Below, one piece after another: positions 1-5,339 of a DNA stretch of 6,603 nucleotides. The stretch comes from an uncultured Oscillospiraceae bacterium (GTDB lineage Bacteria > Bacillota > Clostridia > Oscillospirales > Oscillospiraceae), in contig CAJTSQ010000068.1 of the NCBI GenBank assembly GCA_910578735.1, forward strand, positions 1-6,603, in the 5' to 3' direction. Below the pieces are notes generated by a model. The model was not told the DNA's origin. It saw nothing but the letters and a program-made list of their open reading frames with translations, and did no database searches. A program made the position numbers and the translations under genes. How positions within the stretch are numbered: position 1 is the stretch's first letter; every line of letters begins with the position of its first letter.

Positions 1-2
1 TG

Positions 3-446
3 GCCTCCGCCCTGGGCCTGGTGGCAGCACAGCACCGTTTCTCTACCTACTACATCAACTGCCATCAGCTTATTGAACAGCTTAAGAAGGCCCACTTTGA
101 GAACCGTCTGCCGGACAAGCTCAAGGTTCTCGCCAAGTACAGGATGCTCATCATCGACGAGATCGGCTACCTCCCCATGGACATCCAGGGCGCAAACCTG
201 TTCTTCCAGCTGATTGCCAGACGGTATGAAAAAACGTCTACCGTCTTTACCTCCAACAAAACCTTCTCCCAGTGGAACGAGGTCTTTGCCGACGTCACCA
301 TCGCCTCCGCCATCCTGGATCGTGTACTGCATCACTGCACCGTTATCAACATCAAGGGTGAGTCTTACCGCCTGAAGGAGCGCAAGGAATTTATGCGTCA
401 GAAACAGCAAATTGTAAATACCCTATTTGAGCAAGGAAACCCATAG
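3..446 (+). CDS. istB: IS21-family helper ATPase IstB, C-terminal part (5' end outside window)
   Basis: IstB is the AAA+ ATPase that works with the IstA transposase to choose and activate the target in IS21-family transposition. The frame is open to the left window edge, so the N-terminal domain and Walker A motif lie outside; 147 of the usual roughly 250 residues are present. Visible motifs are a Walker B block (LIIDEIGYLP, from about 147), a sensor-1-type TSNKTF (249-266) and a conserved LDR (315-323) whose Arg is the likely arginine finger. The GTG at 21 is only an internal codon, since the frame continues upstream. No istA is visible; it would be expected further left. The gene ends 76 bp before the inferred IS right end and converges on the gene the element interrupts. 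Nothing in the visible part is broken, so the element may still be active. Family assignment is firm; completeness cannot be judged. Confidence 0.93.
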   Translation, partial: ASALGLVAAQHRFSTYYINCHQLIEQLKKAHFENRLPDKLKVLAKYRMLIIDEIGYLPMDIQGANLFFQLIARRYEKTSTVFTSNKTFSQWNEVFADVTIASAILDRVLHHCTVINIKGESYRLKERKEFMRQKQQIVNTLFEQGNP

Positions 447-463
447 TTTTGTTACCCCCCCCC

Positions 464-498
464 CGCCGAAAAACTACAAAATTTCTTCGGCGTTTTCT
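464..498 (+). terminator. Intrinsic terminator after istB
   Basis: CGCCGAA (464-470) pairs with TTCGGCG (486-492). The stem can be extended by three A-T pairs (471-473 with 482-484) across a one-base bulge, leaving an 8-nt loop, and TTTTCTT follows. On the plus strand it would end istB transcription. It does not work as a minus-strand terminator because a run of G, not T, follows on that strand. A run of ten C (455-464) lies immediately before the stem. Confidence 0.6.
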
Positions 499-516
499 TA
501 CAATTTCAAATTGGCG
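474..516. repeat. Two degenerate terminal repeats of the IS21 right end
   Basis: Two related units lie in the same orientation: 474-492 (CTACAAAATTTCTTCGGCG) and 497-516 (CTTACAATTTCAAATTGGCG). They share CT(T)ACAA, ATTTC and a GGCG end. IS21-family ends characteristically carry several copies of such short repeats as IstA binding sites, so these are the likely transposase sites. The second unit also contains the near-palindrome CAATTT-C-AAATTG (501-513). The first overlaps the terminator hairpin, so one sequence may serve both purposes. Confidence 0.55.
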
Positions 517-1741
517 TTGACAAGGAGATCACGCCCTGGTAGGCGCCGTCGTTCTCCACCATCTGCCGGCGCAGGTCGTCCACGTTGTCATAGCCGAAGT
601 GGCCGAAGTTGTTCCAGGTGGGGGTTTGGGTCAGGTCCTTCACATAGGTGTCGGCAGTGCGGCCGGAGGGATTGACCGCGCCGGAGAGAATTTGACCCAG
701 AGGGGCCATGCCGGTATTGCCGGTGCCGGGGGCCAGGATGACCGCGCCGATCTGGGGATAGTCGTCCACCCAGCCCAGCTCCATGGCGTTGTTGGCGTTG
801 ATGACCACCACCACGTTGTCAAACTCGGCGCACACCTTCTCCACCATATTCTCCTCGGTGACGGACAGCTCCAGGTAGTGCTCACCCTGCTCAAAGTCGT
901 CATAGCTGCCGTTGTTGGTATAGGTGCCCTTGAAGTAGTCGTAGTTGCCGGGGGCGTAGGACACCTGCTCCTCAATGTTATAGGTGCCGTGAATCAGGGC
1001 GTACATATCGGTGGGCAGGTCGGCGTTTTCGCCGCCGGAGCGGGAGATAACGATCACGGCGGTGTCGGAGAAGTCCTTGGCCTGGCTCATTACGGCGTCG
1101 GTGTAGGCGTCGGCGGTGGGCTCGGGCAGGGTCCAGTCCTGGGCGTGCATGTCGATGACAGGCCGGTCAGCCCGGTAATCGGTATAAAGCTTGGTCAGCT
1201 CCTCGTTGGTGGCATAGCCCGCGTCCTTCAGGGACTGGAGGATGCCCACGGCGCTGGAGCCGTCGGAAGATCCGGAGCCGGTGCCGCCGAAGATGGGGTT
1301 GGTGGAGCCCCAGCCAAAGACGTTCAGGCTGTTGACGCCGGAGGACAGGGGGAGCAGCCCGTTGTTCTTCACCAGCACCAGGCCCTCCTCGCCCACCTTG
1401 CGGATGGCCTCTTTACTGCCGGCCACCGTCTCAGCGGACAGGTTCACCTTGGCGGCGTTGAGGGCGCCGGACACGTTGGTATACATGGGGCCAAAGCAGA
1501 TCAGGTTGACGCAGACGGCTACTACAGCGATCATGGCCAGCACGGCGTTCCACCGAATCAGGCCCCGCAGGCCCTTTTTGGCCTTCCCGGCGGCAACCAG
1601 GGCCACGACCATAATCACCAGGGCCGCAAGAATGGCATAGATATAGCCGCTGCACATCTTTAAATAAGATATAAAATCAGCGGTGCTGACGCCCATCGGG
1701 CTGTAGATGGGTGTCAGCAGGTTCGCAAGCAGATTTGACAT
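506..1741 (-). pseudogene. Membrane-anchored GH3-type glycoside hydrolase, truncated by IS21
   Basis: The ATG at 1741 is chosen over upstream in-frame ATGs because AGGAGAGG sits just ahead of it. Residues 33-52 and 66-84 are two membrane helices separated by a basic KAKKGLRG loop. From about residue 110 the protein resembles the C-terminal alpha/beta domain of family 3 glycoside hydrolases: LVKNNGLLPL (122-132), NVFGWGS, ISRSGGENADLP, VVVVINANNAMELGW, and GQILSGAVNPSGRTADT with PTWNNFG. This domain comes first, so the catalytic barrel would follow it, as in reversed-order clostridial beta-glucosidases. That part is missing: the frame runs to about Ser406, then into the IS (a few foreign residues, TGA at 506-508). 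Without the barrel and its nucleophile Asp no hydrolase activity is expected. Sugar specificity cannot be read. The neighbouring LytTR/GHKL genes and the repeats upstream suggest it was their regulated target. Confidence 0.85.
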
Positions 1742-1746
1742 ATTTA

Positions 1747-1754
1747 CCTCTCCT
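1747..1754 (-). promoter_or_regulatory. Ribosome binding site of the GH3-type gene
   Basis: AGGAGAGG on the minus strand lies 5 nt before the ATG at 1741 (spacer TAAAT). It decides the start: the in-frame ATG codons upstream (for example at 1807) have no comparable site, and the first membrane helix is correctly placed from this start. Confidence 0.8.
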
Positions 1755-1802
1755 TTTCCGTTTTGCCGGGACATGCCGCCGCCCCGGACCTTGACAGGAC
1801 GC

Positions 1803-1831
1803 ATCATAGCACGTTTTATTCTCTACAACAC
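1803..1831 (-). promoter_or_regulatory. Promoter of the GH3-type gene, weak -35
   Basis: On the minus strand TATGAT (1803-1808) matches the -10 consensus at 5 of 6 positions. At 17 bp spacing the -35 position (1826-1831) reads GTGTTG, a poor match; TTGTAG (1823-1828) is nearer consensus but only 14 bp away. A strong -10 with a poor -35 is the pattern of an activator-dependent promoter, and two direct repeats lie 8 bp further upstream. Transcription would begin near 1796, giving a leader of about 55 nt. Confidence 0.5.
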
Positions 1832-1838
1832 ACAGCTC

Positions 1839-1872
1839 GCACAAACTGCTTGTTTTTTTGCGCAAACTGCTT
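1839..1872 (-). promoter_or_regulatory. Tandem direct repeats: candidate LytTR regulator operator
   Basis: Two 13-bp copies, 1839-1851 and 1860-1872, read AAGCAGTTTGTGC and AAGCAGTTTGCGC on the minus strand. They differ at one base and repeat with a period of exactly 21 bp, two helical turns. LytTR (AgrA-type) regulators bind as dimers to 9-bp direct repeats with an AGTT-like core separated by about 12 bp, usually just upstream of a weak -35. The copies span roughly -43 to -76 of the predicted start, fitting that arrangement, and the upstream operon encodes a LytTR regulator. The repeat is seen; binding is inferred. Confidence 0.6.
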
Positions 1873-1893
1873 TGGATTATATGAGTTCTGCAC

Positions 1894-1934
1894 AAAAAAG
1901 GCACCGATTGTTTGACGTTTCAAACAATCGGCGC
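1894..1934 (-). terminator. Intrinsic terminator of the LytTR/GHKL operon
   Basis: CCGATTGTTTG (1904-1914) and CAAACAATCGG (1921-1931) form a perfect 11-bp stem with a 6-nt loop, extended by two more G-C pairs beyond one mismatch. On the minus strand the stem is followed within 4 nt by six T (1894-1899). The last codons and TGA of the kinase gene (stop 1920-1922) lie inside the upstream arm and loop. It separates the regulatory operon from the GH3-type gene, which therefore needs its own promoter. Confidence 0.9.
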
Positions 1935-3257
1935 TTTAATGGGGATGACGATATTCAGTTCGAACCAGCTGTCTCTGGTATGGATCGTCATTGTTCCCCC
2001 ATACTTTTCGGCGGCACGGCGGATGGACTTGACTCCGAAGCCGTGATAAGCGCCGTCCCCCTTGGTGGAGACGGGCAGGCCGTCCTGAAATTCCGGCGCG
2101 TCCTCACAGTAGTTGCCGCACTGAATCACCAGAAAATCCCGTTTGGCATATACCGCCAGATGGATCAGCCGCTTCTTTTTGTCCTGGATGGTCAGCTCGC
2201 ACTCGATGGCGTTGTCCAGCAGGTTGCCGAAGATGGAGCAGATGTCCATCACATCCATAAAGTCCAGCCTGGAGCCGTCAGCCACACAGGTCAGCTCAAT
2301 TCCGTGGCGGACACAGTACAGGCTCTTTCCCGTAAGGACGGTGTCCAGCACCGAGTTGCCCGTCTTGTTCTGGGCCTCGTAGGTGCGGATCTCCTCCTCC
2401 ATGCCGTCCAGGAAATCCAGCCGCCGCTGGGCGTCCGGCTCGGCCCGGAGGACGGCGATCTGGTGCTTTAAGTCGTGGTACTTCCGGTTGACCACGTCGA
2501 TACTCTCCCGGGACTGCTTGTATTGGATATACTGGTTTTGCAGGATGTTCTGCATGGCGTCCAGCTCCCGCTGGGCGTGGAGCTCACAGCGCTGAACGTG
2601 GTAGGCGTACAGCATGGCCACCCCCGCCAGGTCCATCAGGGTGCGGATGTTGTAGATGCCCTCGATGGCGGAGCTGGTAAAGGGGATATTGGAGTAAACA
2701 AAGGACAGATTGCTCATCAAAAAGCAGGCGGCGCTGATGAGCACCGGGGGCCACAGGTCTTTAGGCTGAAACACCAGGGCGGTGTCCGGGTCTTTCCGTC
2801 GGGCCTGGAGCCAATACATCAGCCCAAACACTCCGGCGTACACCGCGGCCAGAAAAACGAGGGACAGCCCCATGGTATGCCCTGCCCCCGCCTCCAGTCC
2901 CAGAAGATGGCGGGTATAGGACCACAGCTGCCACTCCAGGGACGCGGCAAACTCCGCCGTCAGAAAGGCGCAGGCGGTGAAGTAGACCGCGCCCGGCAGC
3001 GGAATACTGCAGCAGGCGGCGATGAGGAAAAACATCAGCCCCACCGCCCCGGCCATGCAGGGCAGCCACAGGGCGATGTGCAGCTCGTCGGTAACCTGAA
3101 GGAACACACACTGGAGCACCAGTCCCAGGCCCAGCAGACTCCACAGCCGGAGGCCTGAAAAGCGCCGGGGCCGGTTGAGAATAAAGACCAGACAGGCGCA
3201 CCACTCGGCGGCGGCGGTAAAAAGCCGGGGGATATCAGAGAGATAGACCTGATTCAT
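1920..3257 (-). CDS. GHKL-family sensor histidine kinase (AgrC-like)
   Basis: This is the 445-residue membrane sensor of a two-component pair. The N-terminal half has about six hydrophobic segments (roughly 10-28, 37-55, 61-82, 90-107, 131-150 and 172-188, perhaps another at 207-219), the multi-pass sensor typical of peptide- or surface-signal kinases. A coiled dimerisation helix follows (about 225-258), then the phosphoacceptor H261 in NRKYHDLKHQ. The GHKL ATPase domain shows the N-box NLLDNA (345-350) and G-box GFGVKS (406-411). The start overlaps the regulator stop by 4 nt (ATGA), with GGGAGG inside the end of the regulator gene, so translation is coupled. AgrC kinases normally sit with agrB and agrD; neither is visible here, so this pair may sense something other than an Agr peptide. 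The ligand cannot be read from sequence. All key phosphorelay motifs are intact. Confidence 0.92.
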   Translation of the reverse strand: MNQVYLSDIPRLFTAAAEWCACLVFILNRPRRFSGLRLWSLLGLGLVLQCVFLQVTDELHIALWLPCMAGAVGLMFFLIAACCSIPLPGAVYFTACAFLTAEFAASLEWQLWSYTRHLLGLEAGAGHTMGLSLVFLAAVYAGVFGLMYWLQARRKDPDTALVFQPKDLWPPVLISAACFLMSNLSFVYSNIPFTSSAIEGIYNIRTLMDLAGVAMLYAYHVQRCELHAQRELDAMQNILQNQYIQYKQSRESIDVVNRKYHDLKHQIAVLRAEPDAQRRLDFLDGMEEEIRTYEAQNKTGNSVLDTVLTGKSLYCVRHGIELTCVADGSRLDFMDVMDICSIFGNLLDNAIECELTIQDKKKRLIHLAVYAKRDFLVIQCGNYCEDAPEFQDGLPVSTKGDGAYHGFGVKSIRRAAEKYGGTMTIHTRDSWFELNIVIPIKAPIV

Positions 3258-3964
3258 CCGCTGATTCCTCCCACATAGTCGGCCAGAGCGTCCAGAAAGG
3301 GCCCCCGGCGGCCCCGGCTGATGAGCAGCTTATCCCCCTGAACCACAGCACAGCCGTCCCGCACCCCGCTGACGTGGGCCAGGTTGACCAGATAACCCTT
3401 GTTGCACCGGGCAAACCCCTTGTCTCCCAAGGCCTCCTCCATCTGCTGAAGGGTAGCTGAGGATGCGTGGACTCCCTCCCGGGTGTGGAACATCAGATGG
3501 TGTCCCAGCCGCTCGATGTAGTAGATGCTCCCCACCTCCAGCTTCAGCGCTCCTCCTTTCACCGCAACCGTTAGATATTCGTTCTCCCGCTTTTTCACAT
3601 AACGCAGCGCCCGGGTAAGGCGTTGCGCGAAAGAAAAATAGTTCAGGGGCTTGAGGATATAGTCCAGAGCGTTTACTGAGTAGCCCTGAATGGCGTATTG
3701 GGCCAGATTGGTGACAAAGACAATCACCACCTCCGGGTCCACCCTGCGGATGTGGCCCGCCGCCGTCATGCCGTCAAGAAAGGGCATGTCCACATCCAGC
3801 AGAAGCAGGTCAAATTCCGGCTGATAGCGTTCCACCAGATCCTCTCCGTTGTCATAATGGGTAACCTGAAACACCCGGCCAGTCTCCCCGCTGTAATCAG
3901 TAAGAAACTGTTCCAGCTGCCGGAAGCACTGGAGGTCATCCTCTGCGATCAAAACACGGATCAT
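3254..3964 (-). CDS. LytTR-family response regulator (AgrA/LytR type)
   Basis: This 236-residue cytoplasmic transcription regulator has an N-terminal receiver (about 1-120) and a C-terminal LytTR DNA-binding domain (about 128-233). Receiver residues are intact: acidic pair D9-D10, phosphoacceptor D57 (LLLLDVDMPFLDG), T85 (VFVTN) and K105 (YILKPL). LytTR hallmarks are the start of the domain after KKREN, IYYIERLGHHLMFHT, FARCNKGYLVNL and LISRGRRGPF. It is the first gene of a two-gene operon with the GHKL kinase, overlapping it by 4 nt. The ATG at 3964 is preceded by the purine stretch AGGAAGGGGGG, which could act as the ribosome site though its spacing is loose. The probable phosphodonor is the neighbouring kinase. 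The likely target is the promoter of the next gene, where two 21-bp-spaced repeats occur; no equivalent tandem pair is seen at its own promoter. Confidence 0.94.
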   Translation of the reverse strand: MIRVLIAEDDLQCFRQLEQFLTDYSGETGRVFQVTHYDNGEDLVERYQPEFDLLLLDVDMPFLDGMTAAGHIRRVDPEVVIVFVTNLAQYAIQGYSVNALDYILKPLNYFSFAQRLTRALRYVKKRENEYLTVAVKGGALKLEVGSIYYIERLGHHLMFHTREGVHASSATLQQMEEALGDKGFARCNKGYLVNLAHVSGVRDGCAVVQGDKLLISRGRRGPFLDALADYVGGISG

Positions 3965-4024
3965 GTGTCCGCCCCCCTTCCTGAAGGTTTTAAAAACAGG
4001 AACTTACAGCAAAACATTTAAAGA

Positions 4025-4054
4025 ATTATATCATTTTTATCCTCCTTATTTCAA
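4025..4054 (-). promoter_or_regulatory. Sigma-A-type promoter of the LytTR/GHKL operon
   Basis: On the minus strand TTGAAA (4049-4054) and a perfect TATAAT (4025-4030) are separated by 18 bp. The start would fall near 4018, giving a leader of about 54 nt before the regulator ATG. Both hexamers are near consensus, so the operon is probably expressed at a basal level, unlike the GH3-type promoter. It points away from the plus-strand remnant on its other side. Confidence 0.72.
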
Positions 4055-4058
4055 TACC

Positions 4059-4070
4059 GTTTTGCAAAAC
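4059..4070. promoter_or_regulatory. 12-bp perfect palindrome upstream of the operon promoter
   Basis: GTTTTGCAAAAC is fully self-complementary and ends 4 bp upstream of the -35 hexamer of the LytTR/GHKL promoter. The position suits a dimeric regulator. No protein is implied by the sequence, and a 12-bp palindrome can arise by chance, so this is a candidate only. Confidence 0.25.
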
Positions 4071-4074
4071 TTGC

Positions 4075-4364
4075 GCGTTTTCTCCCTGGCCAAGTCCGCC
4101 GCTCCCGCCGCTCTGGCGGGGACCTGGATGAACAAGGACGGCATAGGGCTGAAATTCACCAAGGACGGGACAGTAAAGCTGTCCGGCCTGGGGCTGTCCC
4201 TGGGCGGGGACACGTTCAGCTATGAGACAGACGGCGAGGGGACATTGACCCCGACCGCCTCCGTGGCGGGCGTGAGCGCAGATATCGACGCCCCCTATAC
4301 CATCTTCGGAAAAACGCTGTATATCGAATTGAGCGGGTTGGAATTAACGCTGACAAAAAAGTAG
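4075..4364 (+). pseudogene. C-terminal remnant of a secreted 'GTW...KDGT' beta-strand protein
   Basis: The frame from about 4075 reads LAGTWMNKDGIGLKF, TKDGTVKLSG, a Gly/Ser-rich turn, FSYETDGEGTLTPT and a final hydrophobic strand ending LTLTKK with TAG at 4362-4364. The 'GTW...F..DGT...Y..DG..L' rhythm is that of small lipocalin-like beta domains (DUF5640-like) often found at the end of clostridial lipoproteins. The frame stays open upstream to 3963, but that part contains the operon promoter running the other way and no plausible signal peptide or ribosome site, so the 5' part is probably lost. The first Met in the conserved part (4128) lies inside the domain. Function unknown. A one-base change in the A6 run at 4355-4360 would fuse it to the next open frame. 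Confidence 0.5.
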
Positions 4365-4541
4365 TAAACAAAAGCGGCGGGTGGCGAAAACGCTGCCCGC
4401 TGCTATCGTTTGGATTATCTATTACTATGCCAACAAGCACCCTAAAACGGCCCCCCCGCACCTGTGCCCCAGCCAACGGCTGAAATAGAGGCTATCCGCG
4501 CTAATGCAGATACTCCCCCATGCGACCCGGATTTTGACTAA
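4354..4541 (+). pseudogene. Small frameshifted open frame with a basic stretch and short hydrophobic segment
   Basis: From 4354 an open frame reads SSKQKRRVAKTLPAAIVWII, then YYYANKHPKTAP: a basic cluster followed by a short membrane-like segment. At the C7 run (4451-4457) the frame goes bad, ending at a TAG 17 codons after ACC-rich codons begin to look random. One extra C would carry it on as APVPQPTAEIEAIRANAD and then TPPCDPDFD, stop TAA at 4539-4541, which has normal protein composition. There is no ribosome site or convincing start, and the frame begins inside the end of the preceding remnant, so it may once have been that protein's tail. I do not recognise the family. The single Cys sits near the C-terminus. 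Confidence 0.35.
4374..4403 (+). terminator. Possible terminator hairpin after the beta-strand remnant
   Basis: A 13-bp stem (4374-4386 with 4391-4403, including three G-T pairs) closes an AAAA tetraloop 9 nt after the TAG of the remnant. On the plus strand only TATCGTTT follows, a weak tract; on the minus strand TTTTGTTT follows, so it may act in that direction or both. It also lies inside the small open frame described at 4354, so it could be a by-product of coding sequence. Confidence 0.35.
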
Positions 4542-4705
4542 TATGCTCATCAGCTACGAATATAGTGCGTATCGGCTGAGAGTACCGCTGAGGGTCCAGC
4601 GGACCCCCGGCCCCTCTCATCCGTTGCATTGGCTTATTTTGGGGCCGTCGGGGACTGGTAAGAGGGTATTCTCGGCCAGGATGAGTTGGCGGCTATGGTG
4701 AAGAG
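4542..4705 (+). other. Decayed stretch with a P-loop-like scrap
   Basis: No intact gene is seen here. In one frame 4630-4662 reads LILGPSGTGK, a P-loop pattern, followed by Arg instead of the Ser/Thr that the Walker A motif requires, then RVFSARM and a stop at 4699-4701. In the next frame 4662-4729 reads EGILGQDELAAMVKRWLKSP, running into the start of the recombinase gene. The two halves look like one broken coding sequence, perhaps an ATPase of an earlier mobile element, but which family cannot be said. A small hairpin GGGTCC-AGC-GGACCC lies at 4592-4606. Confidence 0.3.
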
Positions 4706-5168
4706 ATGGCTAAAATCACCTGTACCGTCACCATAAACGGCGTGAAATGCTGGATAAGAGCCAACACCGAGCAAGAATACGCTGACAAGCTGCTGAACCC
4801 TCAGAACGCCCCCATCGCCGCCTCGGAGCCAGTCAAGTACCTTTTCGCTGACTACGCTCTGACCTGGTTTGAAACCTACTACAAACCCAACATTGAGACG
4901 TTGACGGCCACCACATACAGGCGACAACTGACCTGTCACCTGCTCCCCGCCTTTGAGGGGCTGGCCGTAGAGGACATCACCACCGACGACGTACAACGGC
5001 TGTTCAACGGCATGACCGGGGCCAAGACCTCCAAGGACAAGACCAAAATGGTCTTAAATCAAATCCTGGATGACCGCTGTCGAGGTTGGCCTAATCACAA
5101 ATATTATCAAAGGCCGTGAAACCATCAGCAAAACCGCTGCAGTTGTTGATCGGGCCTACTCCGCATAA
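4706..5168 (+). pseudogene. Tyrosine recombinase (integrase), N-terminal part, frameshifted and truncated
   Basis: The first 121 residues match the N-terminal half of an integrase: a short arm-binding beta region (MAKITCTVTINGVKC, ANTEQEYADKLL) and the helical core-binding domain (about 44-121: FADYALTWFE, LTATTYRRQL, LLPAFEGLAVEDIT, VQRLFNGM, KMVLNQILD). After Asp122 (5069-5071) the frame turns to unrelated sequence and stops at 5117-5119. Skipping one base restores TAVEVGLITN, the expected continuation of this helix in integrases ('ILDxAVExGLI'). The restored frame then runs through IIKGRETISKTAAVVDRAYS to TAA at 5166-5168. That tail does not resemble an integrase, so a deletion probably joined other sequence here. 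The whole catalytic domain (R-K-HxxR-H-Y) is absent, so it cannot recombine DNA. The ATG at 4706 has only a weak upstream GGTGAAG. Its N-terminal sequence is unlike the next two recombinases. Confidence 0.75.
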
Positions 5169-5209
5169 GCCCCGGCAGTTGCAGGAAATTTGCAAAGGCG
5201 GAAACCAGG

Positions 5210-5232
5210 AAACCCTTGCGGCACAAGGGTTT
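5210..5232. repeat. 9-bp inverted repeat with 5-nt spacer: candidate recombinase core site
   Basis: AAACCCTTG (5210-5218) and CAAGGGTTT (5224-5232) are perfect inverted copies around CGGCA. Short inverted arms around a 5-8 nt spacer are the layout of a tyrosine-recombinase crossover site, and it lies 108 bp upstream of an intact integrase. No T-tract follows, so it is a poor terminator. The rest of 5169-5324 holds AT-rich TTGCAAAATCTTTTGC (5256-5271) but no gene. Confidence 0.4.
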
Positions 5233-5324
5233 AAATCCCCTAGAGCCCCTCAAAAATTGCAAAATCTTTTGCTGTCAGGCTGATGGCCGAGTGCATGGAT
5301 GACAACGACGGTGATATTCGGACT

Positions 5325-5330
5325 GGAGGT
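5325..5330 (+). promoter_or_regulatory. Ribosome binding site of the intact integrase
   Basis: GGAGGT lies 9 nt before the ATG at 5340 and supports that start. No convincing -35/-10 pair was found between 5169 and 5324. Confidence 0.75.
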
Positions 5331-5339
5331 GAATGACAA

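Larger units (their letters stand above)
1..522 (+). mobile_element. Right end of an IS21-family insertion sequence
   Basis: This stretch holds the end of istB, a terminator and a terminal region with two degenerate repeats. The right boundary is placed at the CA at 521-522. Read on the minus strand the end starts TGTCAACGCC, matching the TG...CA termini typical of IS21 elements. Read on the same strand, the interrupted GH3 frame stays good coding sequence up to about position 523 and then reaches a stop at 506-508 after a few unrelated residues, so the boundary is supported from both sides to within a few bases. The left end and any target duplication are outside the window. Confidence 0.82.

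Noticed and set aside
599..1663. Long plus-strand open frame of 354 codons
   Set aside because: It is antisense to the GH3-type gene, rich in Gly, Val and His as expected of a GC-biased shadow frame, and has no ribosome site or recognisable motif.
2475..3158. Plus-strand open frame of 227 codons, and another at 1707-2471
   Set aside because: Both lie opposite the GHKL kinase, whose motifs are clear on the minus strand. The compositions are low-complexity and no start signals are present; 1707-2471 also crosses the terminator and the GH3 promoter.
3963..4074. Upstream extension of the beta-strand remnant to an ATG at 3963
   Set aside because: This part holds the divergent promoter and leader of the LytTR operon, has no ribosome site, and translates to sequence unlike a signal peptide.
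4049..4075. Second LytTR tandem site at the operon's own promoter
   Set aside because: Only one AAGTTTTGC-like copy is present; nothing similar occurs 21 bp away, so autoregulation of this type is not supported.
4592..4606. GGGTCC-AGC-GGACCC hairpin as a terminator
   Set aside because: The loop is only 3 nt and no T-tract follows on either strand.
5224..5245. tRNA 3'-end remnant (GGGTTTAAATCCC resembles a T-arm)
   Set aside because: The loop lacks the near-invariant TTC, one stem pair is mismatched, and no acceptor strand or CCA follows. The 9-bp inverted repeat explains the left part better.
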